In this document: in pieces, positions 43,056 through 52,267 of the stretch
Layout: each line of letters opens with the position of its first letter
How positions within the stretch are numbered: position 1 is the stretch's first letter
DNA from: Bradyrhizobium sp. AZCC 1610
GTDB taxonomy: Bacteria > Pseudomonadota > Alphaproteobacteria > Rhizobiales > Xanthobacteraceae
Direction of reading: 5' to 3'
Assembly: GCF_036924515.1 (NCBI RefSeq)
Contig: NZ_JAZHRR010000001.1
Span: 310,001-374,000 of the forward strand
Length of the DNA: 64,000 nucleotides
Notes under the pieces: generated by a model
Told to the model about the DNA's origin: nothing
The model's database searches: none
Seen by the model: only the letters and a program-made list of their open reading frames with translations
Made by a program: the position numbers and the translations under genes

Positions 43056-43194
43056 TCGGTCTCTCCCTTGATCGCGCAAGGCCGGTAACGTCCGGGGCGC
43101 GTCTGTTGCTGTTGATTTGCGAGCGTCGGGCCGGGCGGAGCCGCTGGCCTGCGCTTATTACCGATCATTATAGGGCTGGACGGGGCGCCCCGTC

Positions 43195-43210
43195 TGTTCA
43201 ATATTGAACA
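43195..43210. promoter_or_regulatory. Perfect 16-bp palindrome TGTTCAATATTGAACA
   Basis: It lies between the nitronate monooxygenase gene and the LysR gene, 53 bp from the LysR start. A second short palindrome cggggcgccccg is at 43181. The symmetry and the divergent context make it a likely binding site for the LysR protein. Confidence 0.6.
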
Positions 43211-43262
43211 GATTGCTCGTCAGGAATGAACACAGGCTGCGCGCGTCGCGGCGGAGGAGCCG

Positions 43263-44150
43263 ATGGACTGGGACCTGTGCAAGACCTTCGTCGCGGTGGC
43301 CGAGACCCGCAGCTTCGCCGCCGCCGCGCGGCAGCTGCGCTCCAGCCATCCGACGGTCGGCCGCAAGATCGCCGAGCTGGAAGGCCAGCTCGGCATTCCC
43401 CTGTTCGCGCGCTCCAACGACGGCCTTTCGCTGACCTCACAAGGCCGCAAGTTTCGCGAGCATGTCGAGGCTATGGCGGCGGCGGCGCTGCGTGCGGAAG
43501 CCGCGGTGTCGGCGACGGGAGCGCAGGCGCGCGGCGTCGTCAAGCTGTCGATTGGCTCGACGCTCGCCTCGCACTGGCTGATGCCGAAGCTCGGTCCGTT
43601 CCTGCGCGCGCATGACCATATCCAGCTTGAGATCATCACCCATCCCTATCCGGCCAGCGTGCGGCGCCGCGAGGCCGATGTCGTATTGCGGCCGGTGGAC
43701 AGCGGCGAAGAGAATTTGATCGGGCGCAAGATCGGCCGTCTCGGCACCGGCTTCTACGCCTCGCGGGATTACGCCGCGCGGCGGCGGCTGCCGGAACGGC
43801 GCGACGAATGGAAGGGGCACAGCGTCATCGGCTTCGCCGATCGATTGTCGAACGAACGGCTGGCGCGCTGGAGCGACGCGATCGCGCGGCAGGGCTCGAT
43901 GGTGATGCGGTGCTCGTCGCAGGGCGACATGCTCGCCGCCGCGCGTGCGGGCCTGGGGATTTCGACGCTGTCCTGCTTTGTCGCGGCCGCCTATCCGGAT
44001 CTCCTCCGCGTCGCGCCACAGAAGCTCACCAGCGTGGCCGATCTCTGGCTGCTCGCGCATCCCGACCTGGTCGAACTTCCGGCTGTGCGGGCGGTGATCG
44101 ATTTCGTCACGGCTTCCGCGCGCGAGGACCGGGTGCGGCTGCGGGGCTGA
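43263..44150 (+). CDS. LysR family transcriptional regulator
   Basis: A 295-residue regulator, MDWDLCKTFVAVAETRSFAA at the start with the helix-turn-helix SFAAAARQLRSSHPTVGRKI (about 17-36). The substrate-binding domain follows, with KLSIGSTLASHWLMPKLGPF and ARAGLGISTLSCFVA. It probably controls the divergent nitronate monooxygenase / binding protein / ligase operon and itself through the palindrome at 43195. Confidence 0.9.
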   Translation: MDWDLCKTFVAVAETRSFAAAARQLRSSHPTVGRKIAELEGQLGIPLFARSNDGLSLTSQGRKFREHVEAMAAAALRAEAAVSATGAQARGVVKLSIGSTLASHWLMPKLGPFLRAHDHIQLEIITHPYPASVRRREADVVLRPVDSGEENLIGRKIGRLGTGFYASRDYAARRRLPERRDEWKGHSVIGFADRLSNERLARWSDAIARQGSMVMRCSSQGDMLAAARAGLGISTLSCFVAAAYPDLLRVAPQKLTSVADLWLLAHPDLVELPAVRAVIDFVTASAREDRVRLRG

Positions 44151-44180
44151 GAAGACAGATGGAGTTAGGTGACACTCTCC

Positions 44181-44307
44181 GTTCCCCGGACGCAGCGCAG
44201 CACGCAGTGATGCGCTGCCGAGCCGGGGCCCATGAGACGATGCGCGCGGCGAGATGGGTCCCGGCTCTGCGGCGCAGCGCTGAAGCGCCGCACCGCGTCC
44301 GGGACAC
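44181..44307. repeat. Imperfect palindromic repeat (ccggacgc ... gcgtccgg)
   Basis: Arms gttccccggacgcagcgcagc and gcgccgcaccgcgtccgggac face each other over an 85-bp centre that itself pairs (gccgagccggggccca/tgggtcccggctctgc). It lies between convergent LysR and AlkA genes and may act as terminator. A different family from the cgtcattgcgag elements. Confidence 0.75.
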
Positions 44308-44311
44308 GAGA

Positions 44312-44965
44312 TCAAGGCTTGCTCACGAGCACGCCCTCGCGCTTTTTCAGCATCCGATAATAACTCCACCACAAGTGCGCCGCTGCCCCGCGCAGCGGAC
44401 GCCACGGCTCCGCCAGTGGCGCCATCTGCTTGGCGTTCGGGCGCGTCTGCAGGCCAAGGCCGATCTTGATCGCTTCCTGTATGGCGATATCGCCCGCCGG
44501 CCAGGCATCGCCATGGCCGAGGCAGAACAGCAGATAGACGTCGGCGGTCCACGGGCCGATGCCGTGCAGCGCGGTCAGGGTGTGGTGGGCGGCATCCGCG
44601 TCCTCTTCCGCCAGCACGTCGAGATTGAGCCGCTCGGCGGCGAGTTCGCGCGCGATATTCTTCAGCGTCTTGATCTTGGCGGCCGAAAGCCCGAGACGGC
44701 CGAGGCGGTCGGCGCGGGCCTTGCGGATGACGTCATGGTCGAACGGATCGAACGCCGCCGCCAGCCGCGCCCAGATCGCCGCGGCACTGACTGTGGACAA
44801 TTGCTGGCCGCATACGATCGCCGCGAGGCCAGCAAAACCCGGCTCGCGCTGCCGCAGCGCCGGCATGCCCGTCAGCTCGAAAATCGGCTTCAGGCGCACA
44901 TCCTGCTTGACCAGCGCGAGGACGGCGTCTTCGAGATCGGACTGGCTGCTGAGGTGGATGGGCAT
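44312..44965 (-). CDS. DNA-3-methyladenine glycosylase II (AlkA-type)
   Basis: A 217-residue HhH-GPD glycosylase that removes alkylated bases. ATG 44965 (MPIHLSSQSDLEDAV) is used; upstream codons are derived from a repeat (VDGRDKPGHDDRE). The helix-hairpin-helix and catalytic Asp lie in LHGIGPWTADVYLLFCLG and AWPAGDIAI (Asp about 159). It is shorter than E. coli AlkA because it lacks the N-terminal domain, which is common in alphaproteobacteria. Convergent with LysR, divergent from gluQRS. Confidence 0.88.
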   Translation of the reverse strand: MPIHLSSQSDLEDAVLALVKQDVRLKPIFELTGMPALRQREPGFAGLAAIVCGQQLSTVSAAAIWARLAAAFDPFDHDVIRKARADRLGRLGLSAAKIKTLKNIARELAAERLNLDVLAEEDADAAHHTLTALHGIGPWTADVYLLFCLGHGDAWPAGDIAIQEAIKIGLGLQTRPNAKQMAPLAEPWRPLRGAAAHLWWSYYRMLKKREGVLVSKP

Positions 44966-44988
44966 TGCTAGCTCAAAACTCTCTCGGT

Positions 44989-45160
44989 CGTCATGGCCGG
45001 GCTTGTCCCGGCCATCCACGTCTTCTCTTTTCAATCGCACGGCATTCTTAGTTATAGCAAATGAGTGGGACACGGCTGCGCATTCACTCCGATCGAGGCT
45101 TGACATACCTGTCATGAGGCACCGAAGACGTGGATGCCCGGGACAAGCCCGGGCATGACG
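44989..45160. repeat. Palindromic repeat (cgtcatg.ccggg family) in a divergent intergenic region
   Basis: cgtcatggccgggcttgtcc (44989) and its complement ggacaagcccgggcatgacg (ending 45160) lie 95-100 bp apart, extended by gacgtgga arms. Translated, the arms read DKPGHD, which explains false N-terminal extensions of both flanking genes. Confidence 0.82.
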
Positions 45161-45171
45161 AGAACATTGTC

Positions 45172-46074
45172 ATGCCGCCACCCGTTTTCCGATTCGCGCC
45201 GAGCCCGAACGGCTACCTCCATCTCGGTCACGCCTATTCGGCGCTGCTGAACTTCGACCTCGCGCGCCGCACTGGCGGGAGATTCCTGCTGCGGATCGAG
45301 GACATCGACGCGACCAGGTGCCGGGCGGAATTCGAGGCGGCGATCTATGAAGACCTCGCCTGGCTGGGGATATCCTGGGAAACGCCGGTGCGGCGGCAAT
45401 CGGAGCATTTTGCGCGCTATCGGGAGGCGGTCGAAAAACTGGCAGGCTTGGGCCTGATCTATCCGAGCTTCGAGAGCCGCGCGGAAATCGCTCGTCTGGT
45501 TGCGCAACGCGAAGCCTGTGCGCCATGGCCGCGCGATCCGGACGGGGCGCCGCTCTATCCGGGTGCCGCGAAATCGCTGTCGCCGAACGAACGCAGCCGG
45601 CTGATCGAGCAGGGCATGCCTTACGCGCTGCGGCTCGACATGGCGGCGGCCCGCGCGCGTACGAATGCACTCACCTGGATCGAACATGGCGAAGGTCCTG
45701 ATGGTGAGACCGGTGTCGTGGTCGCCCAACCCGAAGCCTGGGGCGACGTCATTCTCGCGCGCAAGGAGACGCCAACCAGCTATCATCTGTCCGTTGTGAT
45801 CGACGACGCCTTGCAGGGCGTGACCGACGTGGTGCGGGGCAGGGACCTGTTCTGGTCGACGAGCGTGCACCTCTTGTTGCAGCAGTTGCTCGGTATCCCG
45901 CAACCGATTTATCGGCATCACCGGCTCATCGAAGATGCGTCGGGAAACAAGCTGTCGAAATCGACGCAAGCCACGGCCTTGCGCGAATTGCGTGGACAAG
46001 GTGCCCTGCCTGCGGACATTCGCAGCCTCGTCGGTCTGCCCGACGAGTCCCCTAACACTACTGGGGGTTGTTGA
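45172..46074 (+). CDS. gluQRS: Glutamyl-Q tRNA(Asp) synthetase
   Basis: A 300-residue paralogue of GluRS catalytic core that glutamylates queuosine in tRNA(Asp). ATG 45172 (MPPPVFRFAPSPNGYLHLGH) gives HIGH motif HLGH at about 17-20, and KLSKS at about 261. The family's zinc cysteines (CxC ... YPGxC) are missing: the region reads YPSFESR ... YPGAAK. Length is typical. A hybrid kinase gene follows on the same strand, 64 bp away. Confidence 0.88.
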   Translation: MPPPVFRFAPSPNGYLHLGHAYSALLNFDLARRTGGRFLLRIEDIDATRCRAEFEAAIYEDLAWLGISWETPVRRQSEHFARYREAVEKLAGLGLIYPSFESRAEIARLVAQREACAPWPRDPDGAPLYPGAAKSLSPNERSRLIEQGMPYALRLDMAAARARTNALTWIEHGEGPDGETGVVVAQPEAWGDVILARKETPTSYHLSVVIDDALQGVTDVVRGRDLFWSTSVHLLLQQLLGIPQPIYRHHRLIEDASGNKLSKSTQATALRELRGQGALPADIRSLVGLPDESPNTTGGC

Positions 46075-46138
46075 AAACGCCTCCGTGACATCGGCCGCCA
46101 CCGCGTGTCATGCTGGTCGCGGCAGAGGAAGGGGGACC

Positions 46139-47389
46139 ATGGCGGCAAAGCGGCGCTCACGGCGCATCACACGGCCAGTCAAGAAGCGGCGAGCGAAGAA
46201 GCGCGTATCCAGCGCCGCGACAAACGCGCGGAGTACGCGCAAGTCCGCCGCCCCCGGCATGGTCGAAACCGCGCTGGCGGCGTTTGCGCACGAGGTCCGC
46301 ACGCCGCTCACAGGCATCCTGGCGATCAGCAATCTCCTGGCGACCTCTGAGCTTGGCGAGCGCGAACGGCGCTGGGTCGACACCATCAAGGCGGGAGCGG
46401 AACATCTGGCGAGCCTTGCGACCCTGTTCGTCGACGCCGCTCGCAGCGGCGGTCCCGGGCTCGAAGTACGGCAGGACTTCTTCGACCTGCGCACGCTCGC
46501 CCGCAATGCCGGCGATTCGCTGGCCGGGCGCGCGGCGGCCAAGGGGTTGCAGTCGTCGGTGGTTATTTCCGAAAAGCTCCCGGGATTTGCCATCGGCGAT
46601 CCCGTCCGCCTGCGCGCCGCGCTGGAAAACCTGATCGACAATGCCGTAAAATTCACCGACCAAGGCAGTGTCGCCCTCCAGGTCACGCCCCTGCGCAGCC
46701 TGAAAGGCAAGGTCGCCGTTGCATTCGAGGTCTCCGACAGCGGGATCGGCCTCACGCTGAGCGAGATCAAGCGCCTGTTCCGGCCGTTCTCGCAGGCCAA
46801 TGCCTCCATTGCATCGCGCTTCGGCGGCGCCGGGCTCGGATTGTCGTCGGTCAAGCAACTGGCGCGCGCCATGGGCGGCGACGTCACCGTGGCGCAACGG
46901 CGGGGCGGCGGCGCTATCTTCACCCTTAGTGTCGTGATGTCGCCCGCCGACGAGGCCGTGACGGCGGCATCCGGCGCCGATGGCGAGGTCTCGATCAACT
47001 CGCCGCGGCCGTTGCGCCTGCTCAGCGTCGAGGACAATCCGTTCGGCCGCGTCGTCCTCAACGCGATCCTGACCGAGCTCGGTCACCAGGCCGAGTTCAT
47101 CGGTCAGGGCGAGGCGGCGCCCGAGCGGATCGCGCAGGGCGCATTCGACGCGGTGCTGATGGACATGGTCCTGCCGGGGATCAACGGCATTGAAGCGATC
47201 ACGCGCATTCGCGCGCTTCAGCCGCCGCTCGGGCGCATTCCGATCATCGGCATATCCGGCCGCAGCGAGGACGAGGCGGCATCGCGCGCCGCCGGCGCCG
47301 ATATCTTTCTGGTCAAGCCTGTGTCTCCGCGCGCCCTGGCGACTGCGCTGCATGAAGCGACATCCCCTTCGGCAACTGCGACTTCATGA
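46139..47389 (+). CDS. Hybrid histidine kinase with C-terminal receiver, basic N-terminus
   Basis: A 416-residue cytoplasmic kinase. ATG 46139 with agggaagg upstream was chosen; the first ~40 residues are strikingly basic (KRRSRRITRPVKKRRAKKRV). HisKA site is AFAHEVRTPLTG (His about 52), the HATPase domain has ALENLIDNAVKFTDQG and GAGLGLSSVKQL, and a receiver domain follows with Asp in AVLMDMVLPGINGIEA (about 344) and LVKPVS. No sensor or membrane domain is visible, so the signal is intracellular. Its 3' end overlaps yihY by 77 bp on the opposite strand. Confidence 0.87.
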   Translation: MAAKRRSRRITRPVKKRRAKKRVSSAATNARSTRKSAAPGMVETALAAFAHEVRTPLTGILAISNLLATSELGERERRWVDTIKAGAEHLASLATLFVDAARSGGPGLEVRQDFFDLRTLARNAGDSLAGRAAAKGLQSSVVISEKLPGFAIGDPVRLRAALENLIDNAVKFTDQGSVALQVTPLRSLKGKVAVAFEVSDSGIGLTLSEIKRLFRPFSQANASIASRFGGAGLGLSSVKQLARAMGGDVTVAQRRGGGAIFTLSVVMSPADEAVTAASGADGEVSINSPRPLRLLSVEDNPFGRVVLNAILTELGHQAEFIGQGEAAPERIAQGAFDAVLMDMVLPGINGIEAITRIRALQPPLGRIPIIGISGRSEDEAASRAAGADIFLVKPVSPRALATALHEATSPSATATS

Positions 47390-48206
47390 TGGCTGCGTTC
47401 AGTTCGCCGCCATAGACGAAAATCGCGGCAATGAAATACAGAAACACCAGCGCGATGATGACCGAGGCGAGCCCCGCATACATCGTAACGTAGTTGCTGG
47501 CGAAGCGCGCCAGATACTGGCCGAAAACGATGCCCGAGATCAGCGATGCCACCATCGTAAAGACGATGCCGGGAAGGATCTGCAGAAAACTTCGGCGGCC
47601 GCAGGGCAGCCAGGCATGCAGCACGAACAGCGCCACGATCATCGCCGTGATGGTGATGCCGTAGCGGGCGAAATTGAGAAGGCTTTCATTGGACTCGACA
47701 AAGAACGGAATGTGGCGGCGTGCCGTCTCCAGGATCAGCGGACCGAGCACGATCAAGAACGCCATGGCGAGCGAGGTGAAGGCGGCGACCAGCGTATAGC
47801 CGATCGATTCCAGCCGCAGCCAGTACCACGCCCGCGGCTCGACCACCGAATAGGCGCGGTTGAGCGCGACCCGGACCGCCTCGACGCCGTTCGATGCGAA
47901 ATAGACCGCCAGCACCGCGCCGACGGTCAGGATGTCGCCGCGCGTCGTGGTCAACACGTCGTGGATTTCGCCTGACAGCGCGTCCGCGACCTGTTGCGGC
48001 CAGGTCTGCAGCAACAGCCCCACCGCTCCGTCGGCCAGCTCCTTGGAGCCGAAAAAGCCGGCCAGCGACGTCAGCACGATCAGGAACGGGAACAGCGCCA
48101 TCAACGTCGACAACGCGATATGGCTCGCGATCGCCCAGCCGTCATCGGCAAGGAACGTATAGAACGCCTCCATCACCACGAGGTAGACGTAGCGAATGAG
48201 CCTCAC
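47313..48206 (-). CDS. YihY/virulence factor BrkB family membrane protein
   Basis: A 297-residue inner-membrane protein with six helices. The family-typical segments are GWAIASHIALSTLMALFPFL (about 24-43), VYFASNGVEAVRVALNRAY (about 100-118), YWLRLESIGYTLVAAF and YVTMYAGLASVIIALVFLY. BrkB-like proteins were once called ribonuclease BN; function is unknown. The C-terminus overlaps the 3' end of the hybrid kinase gene by 77 bp. Confidence 0.88.
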   Translation of the reverse strand: MRLIRYVYLVVMEAFYTFLADDGWAIASHIALSTLMALFPFLIVLTSLAGFFGSKELADGAVGLLLQTWPQQVADALSGEIHDVLTTTRGDILTVGAVLAVYFASNGVEAVRVALNRAYSVVEPRAWYWLRLESIGYTLVAAFTSLAMAFLIVLGPLILETARRHIPFFVESNESLLNFARYGITITAMIVALFVLHAWLPCGRRSFLQILPGIVFTMVASLISGIVFGQYLARFASNYVTMYAGLASVIIALVFLYFIAAIFVYGGELNAAIMKSQLPKGMSLHAAQSPGRAETQA

Positions 48207-48364
48207 ATCTCACCTCGATCAGAGTACGGAAGTCCGATGCTAAACTTGGGCTAGCATCTGATATTATTGGCTTAAAAGCCAGATCGTCGAGCGGTTGTGC
48301 GAGGGGTTGTGCGAAGGATTGTCGACGTGTGGCAGTCGGCGCTTCGCGGTGTTATGTAGCGCCG

Positions 48365-48559
48365 ATGGCATCCTTTCTGAGTTCGATCGTCCTCCCGATC
48401 GCGGTTGCGGCCGTGGCCATCGTGCTGCTGCTCGGCCTCGTCAACATGATGCGGGGCGGTTCGCCGAGCCGCTCGCAGAACCTGATGCGGCTTCGGGTGT
48501 TGCTGCAATTCATCGCCATCGTCATCACCATGGTCGTGGTCTGGGCGATGGCTAAATAA
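48365..48559 (+). CDS. Twin-transmembrane (HIG1-type) small protein
   Basis: A 64-residue protein with two helices (about 4-24 and 43-62) joined by NMMRGGSPSRSQNLMRLRVL, the bacterial HIG1/twin-TM pattern. ATG 48365 was chosen from the helix start. Such proteins are suspected to associate with respiratory complexes; function unproven. It precedes the adenosyltransferase gene by 22 bp and is probably co-transcribed. Confidence 0.82.
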   Translation: MASFLSSIVLPIAVAAVAIVLLLGLVNMMRGGSPSRSQNLMRLRVLLQFIAIVITMVVVWAMAK

Positions 48560-48581
48560 GGGCAGGAAAAGGAAAGCGCCA

Positions 48582-49154
48582 ATGGTCGTACTCAACCGCA
48601 TCTATACCAAGACCGGCGATGACGGCACCACGGCGCTCGGCAGCGGTGAGCGCCGCCCGAAATACGATCTGCGCATCTCGGCCTACGGCACCGTGGACGA
48701 GACCAACGCCGCCATCGGCGTGGTACGGCTGCACCTCGGCGAAGCCCGCGAACTCGATGCGATGCTGGGACGGATCCAGAACGACCTGTTCGATCTCGGC
48801 GCGGATCTCGCGGTGCCCCAGCGCGACGGCAAGGCCGAGCGGCTGCGGATGCTCTCGAGCCAGGTCGAACGGCTCGAGCGCGACATTGACGTGCTGAACG
48901 AGCATCTGGCGCCCTTGACCTCGTTCGTCCTGCCCGGTGGCACCCCCGCTGCGGCTTACCTGCATCTCGCCCGTACCATATGCCGCAGGGCGGAACGGAT
49001 CATGGTGGAACTCGCCGCCAACCCAGAGGAGCCGGTCAGCGAGGCCGCCATTCAGTATATGAACCGCCTGTCGGATTTCCTGTTCGTCGCCAGCCGACAT
49101 ATGAATGATAATGGGGCCGGAGACGTGTTGTGGGTGCCCGGTCAGAACCGTTAA
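48582..49154 (+). CDS. Cob(I)alamin adenosyltransferase, PduO type
   Basis: A 190-residue enzyme that transfers the adenosyl group of ATP to cob(I)alamin to make adenosylcobalamin. N-terminal RIYTKTGDDGTTALGSGERR (about 5-24) is the ATP-binding signature, and FVLPGGTPAAAYLHLART plus CRRAER are typical of the C-terminal helices. In the genome it serves B12-dependent mutases. It is followed by etfBA after a 120-bp promoter region. Confidence 0.92.
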   Translation: MVVLNRIYTKTGDDGTTALGSGERRPKYDLRISAYGTVDETNAAIGVVRLHLGEARELDAMLGRIQNDLFDLGADLAVPQRDGKAERLRMLSSQVERLERDIDVLNEHLAPLTSFVLPGGTPAAAYLHLARTICRRAERIMVELAANPEEPVSEAAIQYMNRLSDFLFVASRHMNDNGAGDVLWVPGQNR

Positions 49155-49278
49155 GGTACCCTTGTCCGGGGCTGATTTTTGGCTTTCGCGCGTTGACCGC
49201 CGATAGCGGGACCTTTAGGTTCCGCGCCCAAGCTGATAACAGCCAATCAAACCCCAGAATTCAAGCGAAAGAGGATCG

Positions 49279-50028
49279 ATGAAGGTTCTTGTGCCGGTAA
49301 AGCGGGTGGTCGATTTCAACGTCAAGGTCCGCGTCAAGAGCGACGGAACGGGCGTGGAACTCGCCAACGTGAAGATGTCGATGAATCCGTTCGACGAGAT
49401 CGCCGTCGAGGAAGCGCTGCGGCTGAAGGAAGCCGGCAAGGCGACCGAAGTGGTGGTGGTGTCGATCGGCGCGGCGCAGGCCTCGGAGACGATCCGGACC
49501 GGTCTTGCCATGGGCGCCGACCGCGGCATCCTCGTCAAGGCCGAAGGCAATGTGGAGCCGCTGGCGGTTGCCAAGATTCTTAAAGCCATCGCCGAGCAGG
49601 AAAAGCCCGGCCTCATCATTCTCGGCAAGCAGGCGATCGACGACGACTCGAACCAGACCGGGCAGATGCTGGCGGCTTTGCTCGGCTGGTCGCAGGCGAC
49701 CTTCGCCTCCAAGCTCGAAGTCGATGGCACCGATTTCAACGTCACGCGCGAGGTTGACGGCGGCCTGCAGACCGTGAAGCTGAAGGGACCGGCGATCGTC
49801 ACCACCGATTTGCGGCTGAACGAGCCGCGCTATGCGTCGCTGCCCAACATCATGAAGGCGAAGAAGAAGCCGATCGACGACAAGAGCGCGTCCGATTACG
49901 GCGTCGATCTCACGCCGCATCTCGAAGTGCTCAAGACATCGGAACCGCCTGGCCGCAAGGGCGGCGTCAAGGTCAAGGACGTCGCCGAACTGATCTCGAA
50001 ACTCAAGACCGAAGCCGGGGTTCTCTGA
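49279..50028 (+). CDS. etfB: Electron transfer flavoprotein, beta subunit
   Basis: A 249-residue subunit starting [20 protein letters not shown]. Motifs include [20 protein letters not shown] and [20 protein letters not shown], typical of housekeeping EtfB. With EtfA it binds FAD and AMP and passes electrons from acyl-CoA dehydrogenases to ETF:quinone oxidoreductase. The SD (gaaagagg) precedes ATG 49279. Its stop overlaps the etfA start by one base. Confidence 0.95.
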   Translation: MKVLVPVKRVVDFNVKVRVKSDGTGVELANVKMSMNPFDEIAVEEALRLKEAGKATEVVVVSIGAAQASETIRTGLAMGADRGILVKAEGNVEPLAVAKILKAIAEQEKPGLIILGKQAIDDDSNQTGQMLAALLGWSQATFASKLEVDGTDFNVTREVDGGLQTVKLKGPAIVTTDLRLNEPRYASLPNIMKAKKKPIDDKSASDYGVDLTPHLEVLKTSEPPGRKGGVKVKDVAELISKLKTEAGVL

Positions 50029-50972
50029 TGACGACGCTATTGATTGCCGAACACAATAACGCGTCGATCAAGGACGCCACCAACAAGGCGCTGACGGCGG
50101 CCGCCGCACTCGGCACCGACGTGCACGTGCTGGTCGCCGGCGAAAACGCCAAGGCGGCGGCTGATGCCGCGGCCAAGCTCGCCGGCGTGACGAAGGTGCT
50201 GCTCGCGGATAACGCCGCCTACGCCCATGACCTCGCCGAACCGCTGGCCGCGCTGATCGTGTCGCTGGCTCCCGGTTATGACGCCTTCGTCGCGCCCGCG
50301 ACCTCGCGCTTCAAGAATGTGATGCCGCGTGTGGCAGCGCTGCTCGACGTGATGCAGGTGTCTGAGATCATCAAGGTGGTCTCGCCTGACACCTTCGAGC
50401 GGCCGATCTATGCCGGCAACGCGATCCAGACGGTGAAATCAAAGGACGCCAAGAAGGTCATCACCGTGCGGACCTCGACTTTTGCCGCGGCCGGCGACGG
50501 CGGCAGCGCGCCGGTCGAGAACGCCGCCGCGGCGGCCGATCCGGGCCTCTCCAGCTTCGTCGGCGAGGAAGTCGCCAAGAGCGACCGGCCGGAACTGACT
50601 TCGGCCAAGATCATCGTCTCCGGCGGCCGCGCCATGCAGAGCCGCGAGAATTTTGCCAAATATATCGAGCCGCTCGCCGACAAGCTCGGCGCCGGCGTCG
50701 GCGCCTCGCGCGCCGCGGTCGATGCTGGCTACGCGCCTAACGACTGGCAGGTCGGCCAGACCGGCAAGGTGGTGGCGCCGGAACTATATGTCGCGATCGG
50801 CATCTCCGGTGCGATCCAGCATCTCGCCGGCATGAAGGATTCCAAGGTAATCGTTGCGATCAACAAGGATGAAGACGCGCCGATCTTCCAGGTTGCCGAT
50901 TACGGCCTGGTGGCGGACCTCTATCAGGCGGTTCCTGAACTGACCGAGGCGCTCGGCAAGCTCGGGAAGTAA
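50028..50972 (+). CDS. etfA: Electron transfer flavoprotein, alpha subunit
   Basis: A 314-residue subunit. Conserved FAD-binding segment is [20 protein letters not shown] (about 223-242), followed by [20 protein letters not shown] and [19 protein letters not shown]. The N-terminal domain has the [17 protein letters not shown] pattern. Pairs with EtfB. The downstream 3-hydroxybutyryl-CoA dehydrogenase, 190 bp on, shares the beta-oxidation theme. Confidence 0.95.
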   Translation: MTTLLIAEHNNASIKDATNKALTAAAALGTDVHVLVAGENAKAAADAAAKLAGVTKVLLADNAAYAHDLAEPLAALIVSLAPGYDAFVAPATSRFKNVMPRVAALLDVMQVSEIIKVVSPDTFERPIYAGNAIQTVKSKDAKKVITVRTSTFAAAGDGGSAPVENAAAAADPGLSSFVGEEVAKSDRPELTSAKIIVSGGRAMQSRENFAKYIEPLADKLGAGVGASRAAVDAGYAPNDWQVGQTGKVVAPELYVAIGISGAIQHLAGMKDSKVIVAINKDEDAPIFQVADYGLVADLYQAVPELTEALGKLGK

Positions 50973-51162
50973 TAATTCTGCACCGACCGGACGCGCGACG
51001 TCCGGCCGGTGTTTACTTTAAAAGCGGTTTCAAGCGAGGTTTCCGGCCTCGCGTGAAGAAAACGTGCCAAAGAAGGGGACTGAACCTCGCTTCTGATGAT
51101 ATCAGAACCCAGGTTTAGAGATGAACAGGCGCGATGTGCGCGCCGTTCCGGTGGATGACAAG

Positions 51163-52044
51163 ATGGCGGTGACAATCAAGAAGGTCGGCGTGATCGGCTC
51201 GGGCCAGATGGGCAACGGCATCGCGCATGTGGCGGCGCTCGCCGGTTTCGATGTGGTGCTCAACGACGTCTCCGACGAACGGCTGAAATCGGCGATGGCG
51301 ACCATCAACGGCCATTTGTCGCGCCAGGTTGCCAAGCAGACCATCACCGAGGACGCGCGCAAAAAGGCACTCGCCCGGATTACCTCCACCGAGACGCTGG
51401 ATGGTTTGGCGGACTGCGACCTCGTAATCGAGAGCGCGGTCGAAAAGGAAGAGGTCAAGCGCAAGATCTTTCACGAGCTCTGCTCGGTGCTGAAGCCCGA
51501 AGCGATCATCGCTACCAACTCCTCCTCGATCTCGATCACGCGGCTCGCCTCCTCGACCGATCGTCCCGAGCGCTTCATCGGCATTCATTTCATGAATCCG
51601 GTGCCAGCGATGGAACTGGTCGAGCTGATCCGCGGCATCGCCACCGACGATTTGACGTTCGACACCGCGAAGGAATTCGTCACCCGGATGGGCAAGCAGA
51701 TTGCCGTATCCGAGGATTTCCCCGCCTTCATCGTCAACCGCATCCTGCTGCCGATGATCAACGAGGCGATCTACACGCTCTATGAGGGCGTCGGGAACGT
51801 CGAGGCGATCGACGCCGCCATGAAGCTCGGCGCGCATCACCCGATGGGGCCTTTGGAACTCGCCGACTTCATCGGCCTCGACACCTGCCTGTCGATCATG
51901 CAGGTGCTGCACGAGGGGCTGGCGGATTCGAAGTACCGGCCGTGTCCGTTGCTGGTGAAATATGTCGAGGCCGGCTGGCTCGGCCGCAAGACGCAGCGCG
52001 GCTTCTACGACTACCGCGGCGACAAGCCGGTCCCGACGCGGTAG
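51163..52044 (+). CDS. 3-hydroxybutyryl-CoA dehydrogenase
   Basis: A 293-residue enzyme that interconverts 3-hydroxybutyryl-CoA and acetoacetyl-CoA with NAD(P). ATG 51163 (MAVTIKKVGVIGSGQMGNGI) was picked because the NAD motif GSGQMG then falls at about 12-17; an upstream in-frame ATG at 51121 adds 14 uncharacteristic residues. IGIHFMNPVPAMELVELIRG and the late DFIGLDTCLSIMQVL are family hallmarks. Related to hbd/phbB-type genes. Confidence 0.92.
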   Translation: MAVTIKKVGVIGSGQMGNGIAHVAALAGFDVVLNDVSDERLKSAMATINGHLSRQVAKQTITEDARKKALARITSTETLDGLADCDLVIESAVEKEEVKRKIFHELCSVLKPEAIIATNSSSISITRLASSTDRPERFIGIHFMNPVPAMELVELIRGIATDDLTFDTAKEFVTRMGKQIAVSEDFPAFIVNRILLPMINEAIYTLYEGVGNVEAIDAAMKLGAHHPMGPLELADFIGLDTCLSIMQVLHEGLADSKYRPCPLLVKYVEAGWLGRKTQRGFYDYRGDKPVPTR

Positions 52045-52059
52045 GCGTCATCGCGCCTT

Positions 52060-52142
52060 CGTAGGATGGGTAGAGCGCAGCGAAACCCATCATGCTTCCG
52101 CGCAGGGATTGATGGGTATCGCTTCGCTCCACCCATCCTACG
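52060..52142. repeat. Palindromic repeat (cgtaggatgggt family)
   Basis: cgtaggatgggtagagcgcagcgaaacccatca and tgatgggtatcgcttcgctccacccatcctacg oppose each other. It lies just after the dehydrogenase stop, and could function as its terminator. Confidence 0.85.
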
Positions 52143-52267
52143 AATACTGGACACGCGCAGAGTGTCCTCGCTCATGCATTCGCGCGCCCACCCAACTTTT
52201 CTGCCATCTCCAGAATTCGTTAACCGGTGTCGGGGTAAGGTGCCCTCACGTTTAAGGAGTGCTGCGT

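Noticed and set aside
45935-46138. N-terminal extension of the hybrid kinase into gluQRS
   Set aside because: Overlaps the gluQRS coding end in another frame and lacks kinase features; ATG 46139 has a good ribosome binding site.
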